From the NCBI RefSeq assembly GCF_025200925.1, contig NZ_CP104174.1, forward strand, positions 2,046,001 to 2,110,000: a stretch of 64,000 bases of DNA, in the 5' to 3' direction. This document shows positions 8,707-19,047 of the stretch, in pieces; position 1 is the first letter of the stretch, and the number at the start of each line of letters is the position of its first letter. The translations under genes were made by a program, and so were the position numbers. The notes under the pieces are model-generated. The model saw only the letters and a list, made by a program, of their open reading frames with translations, did not search any database and had not been told where the DNA came from. This DNA comes from Bradyrhizobium sp. CB1015. GTDB taxonomy: Bacteria > Pseudomonadota > Alphaproteobacteria > Rhizobiales > Xanthobacteraceae.

Positions 8707-11037
8707 ATGCAGTTCGCAAGCCAGAGCGGAGAGCCTGACCCGGCCTCGCCGACCATTTCGGCGGCGCTGACCGATTCGCTGTTCGAAGCTCCGGGGACGG
8801 TGCTGACCGGCATTGTCTTCTCGGCGTTTTCGGCCTCGCTGACGGCGCTCAAGACCGGACAGATGCTGCTTTGGGGCTTTGTTCCGCTGCTCATTCTTGC
8901 GGGAGCTATCCGTGCCTTCGATCTCAGCCGGTACCAGGCCAAAAAATCGGTTCTGAGCGAGGAACAAGCGGCGCGTTGGCAGAGGCGCTACCAGATTGGC
9001 GCGCTCATTCAGGCTGCCGTGATTGGTCTCTGGTGTTCCACAACGCTGTTGAGCAATGAGGACGCCGTCGCTCACATGATTGCGCTCTCGGTGACCACCG
9101 GAATCGTGGCGGGAGGGGCTGGGAGGGCTTATGGACGACAATGGATATTTCGTCTGCAAGCCACTCTGATCTTCGGACCGGCCGTGATCGCGCTGGCGCT
9201 GCACCGCACGCCGTATTACGTCGCGATGTCCGTCGTGTGCGCCGCGTTCCTCCTTTCGGTCATGCGTCTGTCCGGCAATCTGCACAAGATATTCCTGCGC
9301 GCAGTGGTCGCACGCGAACGCGAGGCCGCGCTCGCCGGCCAGTTCGACACGGCGCTCAACAACATGCCGCACGGGCTCTGCATGTTTCGCATCGACGGTC
9401 AGCTCGCGGTGATGAATCACCGCTTCGCCGCCATGATGAACCTGCCAGACAATCTCGCCCAGAGCGGCACGACTGCGCGCGGCATCGTCGCCGCATGCGT
9501 CGAAGGGGGGGCGATTTCGGCTGCGAGCGGCGCGGCGATCATTGCCGATATCGAAAACGCGCATGCGAAAGAGATCATCACCGCCGACCCCGATCCGCAA
9601 AGGAACCGTTCGCTGTCATGGACCGTCCAGCCGATGGCTGACGGCGGTGCGGTGGTGCTGCTCGAGGACATTACGGAGCGGCGCACGGCGGAGGCCAGGA
9701 TCAGCCATCTGGCTCGCTTCGACGATCTCACGGCGCTGCCGAACCGCGTCAGCTTCCGCGACGAGATCGAGCGACTGCTGGCGAGCGCGCACCATGGCGA
9801 GGGGCTCTCCGCACTGCTGTTCATCGATCTGGACCAGTTCAAGCAGGTCAACGACACGCTCGGCCATCCCTGCGGCGACCAGCTCCTGTGTGCGGTGGCC
9901 AACCGCCTGCGCGAGATGCTGCGTCCCGAAGACTTCGTCGCCCGCTTCGGCGGCGACGAGTTCGTCGTGTTCCAGCAGAACCTCGCTTCGCCGGAGGATG
10001 CAGCGGCGCTCGCCCGCCGCATCGTCGAGCGGCTGAGCGAGCGCTATCGCATCGACAATCACCTGGTCGAGATCGGCGCCAGCGTCGGCATCGCGCTGAC
10101 CTCGCCGGATGGCACCAGCGCCGACACGCTGCTCAAGAACGCCGACATGGCGCTGTACCGTGCCAAGGCCGACGGCCGCGGCACCTTCTGCTTCTTCCGC
10201 GACGAGATGGCGGCGACCGTCGAGGCCCGCCGCATCCTCGAGCTCGACCTGCGCAAGGCGCTCGCCAACGAGGAGTTCGAGCTGTTCTATCAGCCGCTGG
10301 TCAATCTGAAGTCCGGCAAAATCACCACCTGCGAAGCGCTGCTGCGCTGGAATCATCCGGTGCGCGGCACGGTATCGCCGATCGACATCATCCCGGTCGC
10401 CGAGGACATGGGCCTGATCGTCGATCTCGGCCGCTGGATCCTGCGCCGCGCCTGCGTGGAATGCATGAAGTGGCCGGAAGGCGTCAGCGTCGCCGTCAAC
10501 TTCTCGCCGCAGCAATTCCACCAGCGCGACGTCCTGAGTGAAATCCGCTATGCCCTCGAAGTGTCGGGACTGCCGGCGCATCGGCTCGAGATCGAGATCA
10601 CCGAGTCCTCGCTGTTGCGTAACACCCAGCTGACGCACGACATCCTGTCGCAATTGCACGCGCTCGGCGTGCGCATCTCGCTGGACGATTTCGGCACCGG
10701 CTATTCCAGCCTCAGCTATTTGCACAACTTCCCCATGCAGAAGGTGAAGATCGACCGCTCCTTCCTGGAAGGCATCGACTCGGACCGTCCGCTGACGCTG
10801 CTGCGGGGTGTGGCGCGGCTATCCGCCGACCTCGGTATGTCGGTGGTGGTGGAAGGAATCGAATCCAACGAGCAACTCGAGCTCATCAACGCCGACGGGA
10901 CAGTAACCGAAGCGCAAGGATACCTGTTCAGCCGGCCTGTCCCTGCCGTGCGCATTCGTCAGCTGCTCAATGCCTCTTACGGCGTTCGCGGCGGCAACGA
11001 TCAGTCCCTCGCAGCTTCGGCGCGATCGATCGCCTGA
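8707..11037 (+). CDS. Membrane-bound GGDEF/EAL cyclic-di-GMP enzyme with a PAS-like domain
   Basis: Protein of 776 residues. About five membrane segments lie within residues 30-195, then a PAS-like sensor (about 215-335, MPHGLCMFRIDGQLAVMNHRF), a GGDEF domain and an EAL domain. GGDEF is intact at 415-419, with an RPED inhibitory site (RxxD) five residues before it. EAL is intact at 543-545, and the other catalytic motifs are present (VNFSPQQF, EITESSLL, DDFGTGYSS, EGIE), so both synthesis and breakdown of cyclic-di-GMP look possible. It lies between tolB and pal and is followed by an acyl-synthase-like gene on the same strand. Confidence 0.95.
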   Translation: MQFASQSGEPDPASPTISAALTDSLFEAPGTVLTGIVFSAFSASLTALKTGQMLLWGFVPLLILAGAIRAFDLSRYQAKKSVLSEEQAARWQRRYQIGALIQAAVIGLWCSTTLLSNEDAVAHMIALSVTTGIVAGGAGRAYGRQWIFRLQATLIFGPAVIALALHRTPYYVAMSVVCAAFLLSVMRLSGNLHKIFLRAVVAREREAALAGQFDTALNNMPHGLCMFRIDGQLAVMNHRFAAMMNLPDNLAQSGTTARGIVAACVEGGAISAASGAAIIADIENAHAKEIITADPDPQRNRSLSWTVQPMADGGAVVLLEDITERRTAEARISHLARFDDLTALPNRVSFRDEIERLLASAHHGEGLSALLFIDLDQFKQVNDTLGHPCGDQLLCAVANRLREMLRPEDFVARFGGDEFVVFQQNLASPEDAAALARRIVERLSERYRIDNHLVEIGASVGIALTSPDGTSADTLLKNADMALYRAKADGRGTFCFFRDEMAATVEARRILELDLRKALANEEFELFYQPLVNLKSGKITTCEALLRWNHPVRGTVSPIDIIPVAEDMGLIVDLGRWILRRACVECMKWPEGVSVAVNFSPQQFHQRDVLSEIRYALEVSGLPAHRLEIEITESSLLRNTQLTHDILSQLHALGVRISLDDFGTGYSSLSYLHNFPMQKVKIDRSFLEGIDSDRPLTLLRGVARLSADLGMSVVVEGIESNEQLELINADGTVTEAQGYLFSRPVPAVRIRQLLNASYGVRGGNDQSLAASARSIA

Positions 11038-11188
11038 CCTTCCTTCCGACTTCACAAAGGTTCTTCTTGTCGGTGTTTCTACGGGGCGCAAAAGGTTAAC
11101 CCTAACGTTTCTAACGCTTTGCAATTTCTTTAAGGAACTATTAACTTGTGCTCACTCGCAGAAGTTGCTTGCAGCGTAGGGGTTGTCG

Positions 11189-11920
11189 ATGAAGTCCGGG
11201 GCCGAACCGCAAATGGCGCTTGTTCCACGCGGAGCCGCGCTGTTTGAGCGTATCGATTATCGGCTCATCGAAACGGAAGAGGACAAGGATCGCCTCCATC
11301 GGATGCGTTACCATGCCTATTTGCACGCCGGGCTGATTCCGCCGTCGGAATCCCAGCGGGTCACCGACCGTTTCGACGACGCGCCCAACGTCTGGAATTT
11401 CGGGGTCTACGTCGACAACGAGCTCTGCAGTGCCGTCCGCATTCACGTTCTGACATTCGAATGGCGGATGTCCTACACGACCGAAGTGTTCGGTGACGTG
11501 CTGCATCCCCGCCTGGACCGGGGCGAGGTCTTTGTAGACCCCTGTCGATTCGTCGCTGATCCGGAAATGCAGCAGCGGTTCCCCGAACTGCCTTATCTGA
11601 CGGTGCGGCTTCCTTTCGTCGCCTGCGAGCACTTCAACGCCGATGTCGGACTCTCGATGGTGCGCATCGATCATCAGGCGTTCTACCGCCGCGTGTTCCT
11701 GTCCGAGACTCTCACCGAGCCGCGTTCATTTCCGGGCTGGCCGACGAAGAAAGCCGTCCTGATGGCCTCGGACTATCCCAGAGTCCGGGAAAAGATCCTC
11801 ACGCGTTTCCCCATCATGCGATCGAGTGCGTTCGAGCGGCGGATGCTGTTCGAACGTAGCACCCCCCGGATTGCCCCATCGCGGCCGGTTCTCGTTGCCG
11901 GCGTGGCTGCGCCGGCCTGA
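11189..11920 (+). CDS. N-acyl amino acid synthase FeeM-like / autoinducer-synthase-like protein
   Basis: Protein of 243 residues with the GNAT-like fold pattern of FeeM and LuxI-type acyl transferases, which join an acyl chain from acyl-ACP to an amine substrate. Visible features are RMRYHAYLHAGLIP near residue 35, FDDAPNVWNFGVYVDNELCSAVRIHV (about 65-90) and GEVFVDPCRFVADPE (about 112-126), the positions where the family carries its acidic/arginine core. The ATG at 11189 has AGGGG six bases upstream; the TTG at 11183 has no room for a binding site. The substrate is unknown. It follows the cyclic-di-GMP gene by about 150 bases. Confidence 0.7.
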   Translation: MKSGAEPQMALVPRGAALFERIDYRLIETEEDKDRLHRMRYHAYLHAGLIPPSESQRVTDRFDDAPNVWNFGVYVDNELCSAVRIHVLTFEWRMSYTTEVFGDVLHPRLDRGEVFVDPCRFVADPEMQQRFPELPYLTVRLPFVACEHFNADVGLSMVRIDHQAFYRRVFLSETLTEPRSFPGWPTKKAVLMASDYPRVREKILTRFPIMRSSAFERRMLFERSTPRIAPSRPVLVAGVAAPA

Positions 11921-12089
11921 ACCCTTCAGTCCGTGAGCGGCTGCAGCCGCTCGGCCGCCGGGGTCGATCCTGCCGGAATGGTGTTTTGATCATCGACCGG
12001 CTTGCGTTCACCCTCGCGCCACATTTACAACCCATTAACCATGGCGTTTGCTTTTCGCTGGTTGGGGGCATTTGACCGGCTGTGGCAAG

Positions 12090-12111
12090 GTTCCGTCAAG
12101 GTTGACGGAAC
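12090..12111. promoter_or_regulatory. Perfect palindrome upstream of pal
   Basis: GTTCCGTCAA (12090-12099), two-base spacer, TTGACGGAAC (12102-12111), about 65 bases before the pal start codon. This could be an operator, or a hairpin in the pal leader. No match to a named regulator is claimed. Confidence 0.45.
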
Positions 12112-12176
12112 GTTCGCTTAACCAACCCCCTGTAGACCGGACAGCAGTGGACTAACGTGAGCGTGGAGGCTCCGGA

Positions 12177-12665
12177 ATGAAACATCCTATGCGTATCCTC
12201 CAGGGATTGAAGCTGGCCGCGGTGCTCGCCGTCGCGTTGTCGATGGGCGCCTGCGCCAACAAGAATGCCGCGACGGATGCGATGGCCAATGCGGCGACGC
12301 CGGGCAGCCAGCAGGACTTCGTCGTCAACGTCGGCGACCGCGTGTTCTTCGAAAGCGACCAGACCGATCTGACCCCGCAGGCGATCGTGACCCTGGAGAA
12401 GCAGGCGCAGTGGCTCCAGACCTATCCGCGCTACTCCTTCACCATCGAAGGTCACGCCGACGAGCGCGGCACCCGCGAATACAACATCGCGCTCGGCGCC
12501 CGCCGTGCCCAGTCGGTGCGTTCGTTCCTCGCCTCGCGCGGCATCGACCCGAACCGCATGCGCACGATCTCCTACGGCAAGGAGCGGCCGGTCGCCGTCT
12601 GTAACGACATCTCCTGCTGGTCGCAGAACCGCCGCGCGGTGACCGTCTTGAACGCGAGCTCCTGA
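12177..12665 (+). CDS. pal: Peptidoglycan-associated lipoprotein Pal
   Basis: Outer-membrane lipoprotein of 162 residues with an OmpA-type peptidoglycan-binding domain, the outer anchor of the Tol-Pal system. The signal peptide ends in a lipobox (LSMGAC, Cys at about 25). The OmpA domain shows DRVFFESDQTDLTPQA, IEGHADERGTREYNIALGARRA and the closing SYGKERPVAVC. A clear terminator follows at 12725. It is separated from tolB by the cyclic-di-GMP and acyl-synthase genes. Confidence 0.97.
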   Translation: MKHPMRILQGLKLAAVLAVALSMGACANKNAATDAMANAATPGSQQDFVVNVGDRVFFESDQTDLTPQAIVTLEKQAQWLQTYPRYSFTIEGHADERGTREYNIALGARRAQSVRSFLASRGIDPNRMRTISYGKERPVAVCNDISCWSQNRRAVTVLNASS

Positions 12666-12724
12666 CGATCAGTCAGGTCCGCAGCGGTCAGTCAGGTGCC
12701 GTTCAGCTTTGGAATTGGATGATG

Positions 12725-12755
12725 CCGGCGCCCTCACGGGGCGCCGGTTTCGTTT
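12725..12755 (+). terminator. Rho-independent terminator after pal
   Basis: Nine-base-pair stem CCGGCGCCC (12725-12733) and GGGCGCCGG (12739-12747) with a five-base loop, followed by TTTCGTTTC. It begins about 60 bases after the pal stop codon. Confidence 0.8.
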
Positions 12756-12873
12756 CAGCATTCTGTGACTGAAAACCCCTTGGTATCAGTCACATTTTTG
12801 GCGTACTCCACTTCAATCTGTGGCGCGTCGAGGGTTCCGTCGCAGGCCATTTCGCTTTCGTCGTCAGGGCAAG

Positions 12874-13971
12874 ATGTCATCCAGATTTAAGGTTTTTACC
12901 GGCACCGTGGCCACCGCCGCGCTGCTCTCGTTGTGCTCGCCCGCACTTGCGCAATCGGGCTACGGACAGTCGGATGATGCCGACCCGGAGATGCGGATCG
13001 AGCGGCTGGAGAACCGGCTGCGCCAGCTCACCGGCCAGAACGAGGAGCTGCAATATCGCAACCGCCAGCTCGAAGAGCGGCTGCGGGCGCTCGAGGGCGG
13101 CGCGCAAGGCGCGCCCGGGCAGGCACCCAACGTCGCGGCGATGCCGCCCGCGCAGGTCGCACCGAGCCAGATTGCACCGGGGCAGGTGGCGCCCGGCTAT
13201 CGCCAGCCGCCGCAACAGCAGGCCGTGCAGCCGAGCCAGGCCGCGCCGCCGAGCTATGAGCAGCCGCAGATCGCCGCGCCCGCGCCGATCGTCCAGGAGC
13301 AGCCGGCGCCCGGCGCGCCCGGCACGCGCCGCCGCGGCGATGCTTTCGACCCCAACCAGAATCCGAACGCGCCCGGTGCGCCGCGCGCACTCGGCGGCGG
13401 GCAGCAGCCGATGCCGGCGGTCACGCCTGGCGGCGGCCGCAATGCGGGCGAGCCGCTCGATCTCGCCAATACCAGCCCCCGCTACCAGCAAGGTGTGCCG
13501 CCAGCCGCGCAGCCCGGCTATCCGCCGGCACAATCGGGTTATCCCGCCCCGGCCGGTGGCGCTGCGTTGGCCACCCTGCCGCCCTCGGCGACGCCGCGCG
13601 ACGAGTTCGACCTCGGCATCGGCTACATGCAGCGCAAGGACTACGCGCTGGCCGAGCAGACCATGAAGAACTTCACGCAGAAATTTCCGAGCGACCCGCT
13701 GGTCGGCGACGCCCAATACTGGCTCGGCGAGAGCTATTTCCAGCGCCAGCAATATCGCGATTCCGCCGAAGCCTTCCTCGCCGTCACCACCAAATACGAG
13801 AAATCGGCCAAGGCGCCGGATGCGCTGCTGCGGCTCGGCCAGTCGCTTGCCGCGCTGAAGGAGAAGGAGGCCGCCTGCGCCGCCTTCGGCGAGGTCGGCC
13901 GCAAATATCCGCGCGCCTCGGCGAGCGTCAAAGCCACCGTCGATCGCGAGCAGAAGCGGGTGAAGTGCTAG
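12874..13971 (+). CDS. cpoB: Cell division coordinator CpoB / tol-pal system protein YbgF
   Basis: Periplasmic protein of 365 residues. A signal peptide (FTGTVATAALLSLCSPALAQ) is followed by a short coiled coil (about 35-75, RIERLENRLRQLTGQNEELQ), a long Pro/Gln/Ala-rich linker (about 75-240) and a C-terminal TPR domain (about 245-365, FDLGIGYMQRKDYALAEQTM). In E. coli CpoB couples Tol with peptidoglycan synthesis. The start at 12874 has CAGGGCAAG upstream; the longer open frame adds an Arg-rich stretch before the signal peptide. The linker is unusually long. Confidence 0.93.
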   Translation: MSSRFKVFTGTVATAALLSLCSPALAQSGYGQSDDADPEMRIERLENRLRQLTGQNEELQYRNRQLEERLRALEGGAQGAPGQAPNVAAMPPAQVAPSQIAPGQVAPGYRQPPQQQAVQPSQAAPPSYEQPQIAAPAPIVQEQPAPGAPGTRRRGDAFDPNQNPNAPGAPRALGGGQQPMPAVTPGGGRNAGEPLDLANTSPRYQQGVPPAAQPGYPPAQSGYPAPAGGAALATLPPSATPRDEFDLGIGYMQRKDYALAEQTMKNFTQKFPSDPLVGDAQYWLGESYFQRQQYRDSAEAFLAVTTKYEKSAKAPDALLRLGQSLAALKEKEAACAAFGEVGRKYPRASASVKATVDREQKRVKC

Positions 13972-14093
13972 CGAGTGAGACTTGACTGGCTGACGGCGGT
14001 TCACCTCCCCCCGGCGGGCATCTCGTCCAGGCGCTGACAAAGCGGATGGCGTTGCGCTAAACACTCGGTCCATCCGCGGACGATTGCAGCGTC

Positions 14094-15173
14094 ATGTCAG
14101 GCGACGACAATTCACCGATCTCGGCGCGCGAGGCGAAGCGGCTCTTCGCGGGCCTGAAAGATGCGCCGGCGCTGGTGCTCGCGGTCTCCGGCGGGCCCGA
14201 TTCGGTTGCGCTGATGTGGCTCGCGGCCCGCTGGCAGCGCAGCCTTGCGCGAGGCCCGCAAATCACGGTCGTCACGATCGATCACGGCTTGCGCCGGGAA
14301 GCCGCCCGCGAAGCGCGCGAGGTCAAGCGGCTCGCCGCCGCGCTCGGATTGCCGCACCGGACCCTGCGCTGGCGCGGCGAAAAGCCGAAGACGGGCTTGC
14401 CTGCCGCCGCGCGCGAGGCCCGCTATCGCCTGCTCGCACAGGCCGCGCGTGCCGCCGGTGCGAGCCATGTGCTGACGGCCCACACCCGCGACGACCAGGC
14501 CGAGACCGTGTTGATGCGCCTGTTCCGCGGCAGCGGACTAGCCGGGCTCTCGGCCATGGCTCCTTTCATCGCGCGCGACGGAATCGTGCTGGCGCGTCCG
14601 TTTCTCGATGTTGCGAAATCGCAGCTGATCGCGACATTGCGGCGGGCGAAGATCGGCTTTGCCGAGGATCCCACCAACCGGGACACCGCCTTCACCCGGC
14701 CGCGGCTGCGCGCGCTGCTGCCGCTTCTCGCGACCGAGGGCGGCGATGCCAGAAATCTGGCGCGGCTCGCGGCAAGGCTGGCGCGGGCCAATGCGGCGGT
14801 CGAGGTGCTCGCCGACGGCGCCGAGCGCTTCCTCCGCTTGCGGGATCGCGGCGATGCGCCGCAGGCTGGCGTCCGGAGCTTCGAGGCCTCGGCCTTTGCC
14901 GCCCTGCCGGAGGAGGTGCGGCTGCGGCTGCTGCTGCGGGCCATCAACGCGCTCGGCCATGAAGGGCCGGCGGAACTCGGCAAGGTCGAAACCCTGATGT
15001 CCATGCTTGATCGGGCGATCGCCGGCCCCCGTGCAGCCACAAATGGCCGGCCGGTCCTGAAGCAGACCCTTGCGGGAGCCTTGATCAGCCTTGCCGGCGG
15101 GCGTATCCAGATTGCGCCGGCGCCGGCCCGGCGGCGCAAGGGCAATGAGCGCGTGAAAGAGGGCGGATCATGA
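14094..15173 (+). CDS. tilS: tRNA(Ile)-lysidine synthetase
   Basis: Cytoplasmic enzyme of 359 residues that modifies C34 of tRNA-Ile(CAU) to lysidine using ATP and lysine, an essential decoding step. The PP-loop ATP-pyrophosphatase motif SGGPDS is at residues 32-37, and HTRDDQAETVLMR, RGSGLAGL and EDPTNRD follow as in the family. The C-terminal part is shorter than in E. coli TilS, as is usual in alphaproteobacteria. It lies between cpoB and ftsH, the conserved alphaproteobacterial order. Confidence 0.95.
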   Translation: MSGDDNSPISAREAKRLFAGLKDAPALVLAVSGGPDSVALMWLAARWQRSLARGPQITVVTIDHGLRREAAREAREVKRLAAALGLPHRTLRWRGEKPKTGLPAAAREARYRLLAQAARAAGASHVLTAHTRDDQAETVLMRLFRGSGLAGLSAMAPFIARDGIVLARPFLDVAKSQLIATLRRAKIGFAEDPTNRDTAFTRPRLRALLPLLATEGGDARNLARLAARLARANAAVEVLADGAERFLRLRDRGDAPQAGVRSFEASAFAALPEEVRLRLLLRAINALGHEGPAELGKVETLMSMLDRAIAGPRAATNGRPVLKQTLAGALISLAGGRIQIAPAPARRRKGNERVKEGGS

Positions 15174-15267
15174 CACCGGTCAATTCGGGTCCGTGCCCGT
15201 CAGGCCACCTTAACCAGGCAGGAAAAACCCCGGTTTTGGCGCCATTATTTCAGCGGGAATCGCGGTA

Positions 15268-15290
15268 AGATGGGATAAATAGTCCCATCT
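15268..15290. promoter_or_regulatory. Hairpin between tilS and ftsH
   Basis: Perfect inverted repeat AGATGGGA (15268-15275) and TCCCATCT (15283-15290) with a seven-base loop. It lies just before the predicted ftsH promoter. It could attenuate read-through from tilS or serve as a protein-binding site; no T-run follows, so it is not a standard terminator. Confidence 0.4.
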
Positions 15291-15296
15291 CGTTCC

Positions 15297-15328
15297 CTTG
15301 GCAGCGACCGGGGCGGCACCTAAATTGT
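15297..15328 (+). promoter_or_regulatory. Candidate sigma-32 (heat-shock) promoter of ftsH
   Basis: CTTG at 15297-15300 and CCTAAATTG from 15319, separated by 18 bases, resemble the alphaproteobacterial RpoH pattern CTTG-N17/18-CYTATNT with one mismatch in the -10. FtsH is a heat-shock protease in many bacteria, which supports the idea. No experimental evidence is available here. Confidence 0.35.
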
Positions 15329-15429
15329 ATGCGTCTAACGATGAGGATTCCTTGGGATTTCCTCGCATTGACGGAAAGTAACGACCCAAGGATCAGGGCC
15401 GCGATCCGCGCGACCACGAAGGAAGATCG

Positions 15430-17352
<1,923 letters not shown>

Positions 17353-17374
17353 TTCCAAGCGGCAGCTGAGATCG

Positions 17375-17403
17375 AAAAACGCGGCGGAAACGCCGCGTTT
17401 TTT
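17375..17403 (+). terminator. Rho-independent terminator after ftsH
   Basis: Twelve-base-pair stem AAAAACGCGGCG / CGCCGCGTTTTT with a GAAA tetraloop, followed by a T-run. The A and T runs on both sides mean it could also act from the other strand. Confidence 0.9.
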
Positions 17404-17544
17404 GTTGAGTGGCCGTCCGCCGGGAAAGCCAAGCGCGCGCCGCTTGAAGCAGCAGAGGCATCGCTCCCCAAGGCGCGTTGGGGCAAATGCGCGAAAAGCC
17501 TAAACTAAGAAGAAGTTAACGCTTGCGGCCTAGCTTGGCCCGCC

Positions 17545-18984
17545 ATGACTGATCAGGTCGTCTCCAGCGCGGTTCAACCGTTTTCGGCGCGTGCAGCGCT
17601 CCCTTGGGCTGTGGGGCTCGCCGTCTACGCTGTGTTGCTTGCCGTCGGCCCGAAGCTGCTCGGAGATCCCGACAGCTATTCTCACGTCGAGCTCGGGCGC
17701 TGGATCATGGCGCATCGGACCCTGCCGACGAGTGATTCATTTTCGTTTTCGAAGCATGGCGCGCCTTGGATCACGTTCGAATGGCTGTCGGAAGTCATCT
17801 ACGCCGGAGCCTACGTCCTGTCCGGCTGGTCCGGCGTCGTCGTCGTCGCCGCAGCGGCGATCGCACTCGCCTTCGGTCTGCTCACGTTCTTCTTGCTGCG
17901 CGAGCTATCGCCGACCCGGGCGCTGGTCATGGTGATCGCGGCCGTCGTCCTGACGGCGCCGCACATGCTGGCGCGGCCACACGTGCTCGTGATGCCCATC
18001 ATGGTGATCTGGGCGGCTGCCCTGGTGCGCTGCATGGATCATGGCAGGCCGCCACCACACTGGGCCCTGCCGCTGCTGGTCGTCTGGAACAATCTGCACG
18101 GCAGCGGAGTGCTGGCGCTTGGCTTGATCGGACCCGTGGTGCTCGAGGCGCTGCTGCGCGAGGAGCGAAGCAAATGGCCACGCGTGCTGCTGCGCTGGCT
18201 GCCATTCACACTGTTTGCAGTCGCCGCATCCTGCCTGACGCCGCATGGACCGGAACCCCTGCTGATGCCGATCACGACACTCGGCCTCGGTCCCGCGCTC
18301 GCCTGGATCGGGGAATGGCGGCCGCAGGATTTCAGCCACATCGGCGGTTTCGAGCTGCTGCTGCTCGGGAGCATCTTCGCGCTCTCGCGCGGCATCACGC
18401 TGCCGCTCGTGCGGACCCTGGTGGTGATCGGCTTGCTCCATTTCGCGCTGGCGCAAATGCGCAATGCGGATCTGCTTGCCGTGCTGGCGCCGCTCTACCT
18501 CGCGGCTCCGCTGGGCCGGAGGTTCGGTGGGCCGAGCGGGAGCGAGACCGACGGCCCCTCGCGCGGCTTGAACCTGGCGGCATTCGGCATCTTGGCCGCG
18601 ATGAGCGGATTGGCTCTGGCGCGCGACATCCGGCCGGCGCCCCTCATCACCCCCGAGGCTGCCGTCGCCCGAGCCGACCTCGCCAAGGCGGGGCCGCTGC
18701 TCAACGATTATTCCTTCGGCGGCTATCTGGTCTTTGCCGGCATTCCCACCTTCATCGACGGCCGCGCGGAATTGTTCGGCGGACCGTTCATCGACCGCTA
18801 CAATCGCGCCCTCGCGCTGATTGACCTCGGAGATTTTCTCAAGCTGCTCGACGACTACAAGATCAGCGCGACGCTGCTCGCACCGAGTGCGCCCGCGACA
18901 GCGATGCTTGACCGGTTGCCGGACTGGCAGCGCGTGTACAGCGATGACGTGGCGGTCGTCCACAAGCGCCGGGAGATGCACTAA
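17545..18984 (+). CDS. Polytopic membrane protein, GT-C-like, paralogue A
   Basis: Protein of 479 residues with about ten hydrophobic segments and no recognised domain name. A conserved N-terminal loop after the first helix, DPDSYSHVELGRWIMAH, and then GAPWITFEWLSEV, resembles the acidic first loop of GT-C glycosyltransferases. The C-terminal soluble tail carries YSFGGYLVFAGIPTFIDGRAELFGG and DWQRVYSDDVAVVHKR. The protein at 21715-23205 has the same two regions in the same order, so the two are paralogues. It is convergent with the GT2 gene. Likely envelope glycan or lipid work; this is inference. Confidence 0.8.
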   Translation: MTDQVVSSAVQPFSARAALPWAVGLAVYAVLLAVGPKLLGDPDSYSHVELGRWIMAHRTLPTSDSFSFSKHGAPWITFEWLSEVIYAGAYVLSGWSGVVVVAAAAIALAFGLLTFFLLRELSPTRALVMVIAAVVLTAPHMLARPHVLVMPIMVIWAAALVRCMDHGRPPPHWALPLLVVWNNLHGSGVLALGLIGPVVLEALLREERSKWPRVLLRWLPFTLFAVAASCLTPHGPEPLLMPITTLGLGPALAWIGEWRPQDFSHIGGFELLLLGSIFALSRGITLPLVRTLVVIGLLHFALAQMRNADLLAVLAPLYLAAPLGRRFGGPSGSETDGPSRGLNLAAFGILAAMSGLALARDIRPAPLITPEAAVARADLAKAGPLLNDYSFGGYLVFAGIPTFIDGRAELFGGPFIDRYNRALALIDLGDFLKLLDDYKISATLLAPSAPATAMLDRLPDWQRVYSDDVAVVHKRREMH

Positions 18985-19047
18985 GGCCAGCTCGGCAGCA
19001 TCATCGAAGACGAGGTGTTGCCTCACGTCCGAGATGATTGCGGCGGA

